Shown one piece after another: positions 30,652 through 31,116 of a stretch of DNA of 31,116 nt. The number at the start of each line of letters is the position of its first letter. Position 1 is the first letter of the stretch. The translations under genes were made by a program, and so were the position numbers. The stretch covers positions 1-31,116 of the forward strand of contig DATMQA010000001.1 in the NCBI GenBank assembly GCA_035566895.1. The letters are read 5' to 3'. This DNA comes from DATMQA01 sp035566895 (GTDB taxonomy: Bacteria > Verrucomicrobiota > Verrucomicrobiia > Limisphaerales > UBA8199). The notes under the pieces were generated by a model. The model ran no database searches. It was not told the origin of the DNA and saw only the letters and a list, made by a program, of their open reading frames with translations.

Positions 30652-30841
30652 TGCACAAAGAATAACATAAAAATCAATGTTTTCACCAGCCGGGTGCGAA
30701 CCAGTCAAACGCCTAATCTTATCATTCTATCAATCTGAGCACATTAGTGATGCCGGCCACATCAAAACATCGATAAGTCATCTAAATTTCGGCACCGAAC
30801 CTGCTCTTTTTTACTGCCGGCTGCATAAATCAGAAATTGAT

Positions 30842-31116
30842 ATGAACCTTAAATTCTTCAACGACCCCCATGTCATACACCATTCCCGGCGTCCCCTGGC
30901 CGAGTTCTTCGGCCGGTTCACCCATCTCTTTTCGCACAAACACGCCATGCCCAACCCCGCTCTCGATTGCGCCGCCTTTCCTCAGGTCCTCCCCGGGTTC
31001 CTCGAACGCCGCCGGGAAGGCATCCCCGATTCCATGTACCAGGCCATGGCCGACATCGAGACCGTCGCCGCTGAAAAACGTCCCCAGTTCGAAGCCGCTC
31101 TCCACCAGGACCCCGA
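30842..31116 (+). CDS. Unknown protein, N-terminal part; runs off the window
   Basis: From ATG 30842 the frame stays open to the last base (91 complete codons). It begins MNLKFFNDPHVIHHSRRPLAE and continues with FFGRFTHLFSHKHAMPNP and GFLERRREGIPDSMYQAMAD. Composition (few rare residues, helical charged stretches) is that of a soluble protein. The antisense frame over 30830-31105 is weaker and gives a glycine-rich, less protein-like sequence. No strong Shine-Dalgarno is present. It diverges from the molybdoenzyme gene across 190 bases that show no other gene. I do not recognise the family. Confidence 0.6.
   Translation, partial: MNLKFFNDPHVIHHSRRPLAEFFGRFTHLFSHKHAMPNPALDCAAFPQVLPGFLERRREGIPDSMYQAMADIETVAAEKRPQFEAALHQDP

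Noticed and set aside
28318..30738. Long + strand frames across the molybdoenzyme gene
   Set aside because: Antisense shadows; the - strand frame carries the Cys-His metal site and MGD motifs.
30830..31105. A 91-codon frame on the - strand at the right edge
   Set aside because: It mirrors the + strand frame that starts at 30842 and has the poorer composition, rich in Gly, Glu and Val.

Overview
The window looks like chromosomal DNA of a moderately GC-rich environmental Verrucomicrobiota (Limisphaerales/Pedosphaera-like) or a close PVC relative. This is an inference from gene content. It holds a CxPSR sulfatase, two Tat-exported TIM-barrel glycosidase-like proteins of the GHL6 type, and a very large secreted protein with Ig-like/cadherin-like modules and a C-terminal TYRLQYE-type module. 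It also carries an orphan Gp27-like HTH gene and several REP/MITE-like repeats. I see no tRNA, rRNA, CRISPR array or complete insertion sequence.

Layout: 1-1356, 3' part of a secreted sulfatase (+). 1388-2281, a translationally coupled YqjD/YqjE/YqjK-like membrane-stress operon (-). 2469-2924, a DUF2721 membrane protein (-). 3009-4199, a FIST sensory protein (+), whose stop codon overlaps that of a convergent 1611-residue secreted protein (4196-9031, -). 9048-9479, a non-coding stretch with a MITE-like inverted repeat. 9480-10664, an alpha/beta hydrolase fused to a membrane domain (+). 10880-13216, an ECF42-type sigma factor, DUF4256 and YciI/DGPF cluster (-). 13213-14490, small unknown genes including a double zinc ribbon protein (-). 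14803-15219, the Gp27-like HTH gene (-). 15220-15876, largely non-coding. 15877-18532, hypC-hypD-hypE (-). 18642-22904, two Tat-exported glycosidase-like proteins (-), the first followed by an out-of-frame C-terminal-domain fragment. 23125-24078, a lytic transglycosylase (-). 24205-24762, an exported glutathione peroxidase (+). 24965-26738, an ArsR regulator, a truncated AHSA1/SRPBCC gene, DUF899 and a small membrane protein (+). 26725-30651, an FdhF/YdeP-type molybdoenzyme, fdhD and an SDR oxidoreductase (-, transcribed in that order). 30842-31116, the 5' part of an unknown gene (+) that leaves the window.

Three functional themes recur. The first is extracellular carbohydrate breakdown (sulfatase, the two glycosidase-like proteins, and the giant protein with a deacetylase-like barrel). 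The second is anaerobic or hydrogen/formate metabolism (hypCDE for the Fe(CN)2CO centre of [NiFe]-hydrogenase, and a molybdenum formate-dehydrogenase-like enzyme with its sulfurtransferase FdhD). No hydrogenase structural gene and no electron-transfer subunit lies in the window. The third is stress sensing (ECF42 module, ArsR operon, glutathione peroxidase, YqjDEK).

The items most worth a second look are the frameshifted domain at 18642-18959, the architecture of the 1611-residue protein, the palindrome over the ArsR start codon, the broken SRPBCC gene beside the DUF899 cassette, the unknown cluster at 13213-14490, and the repeat elements.
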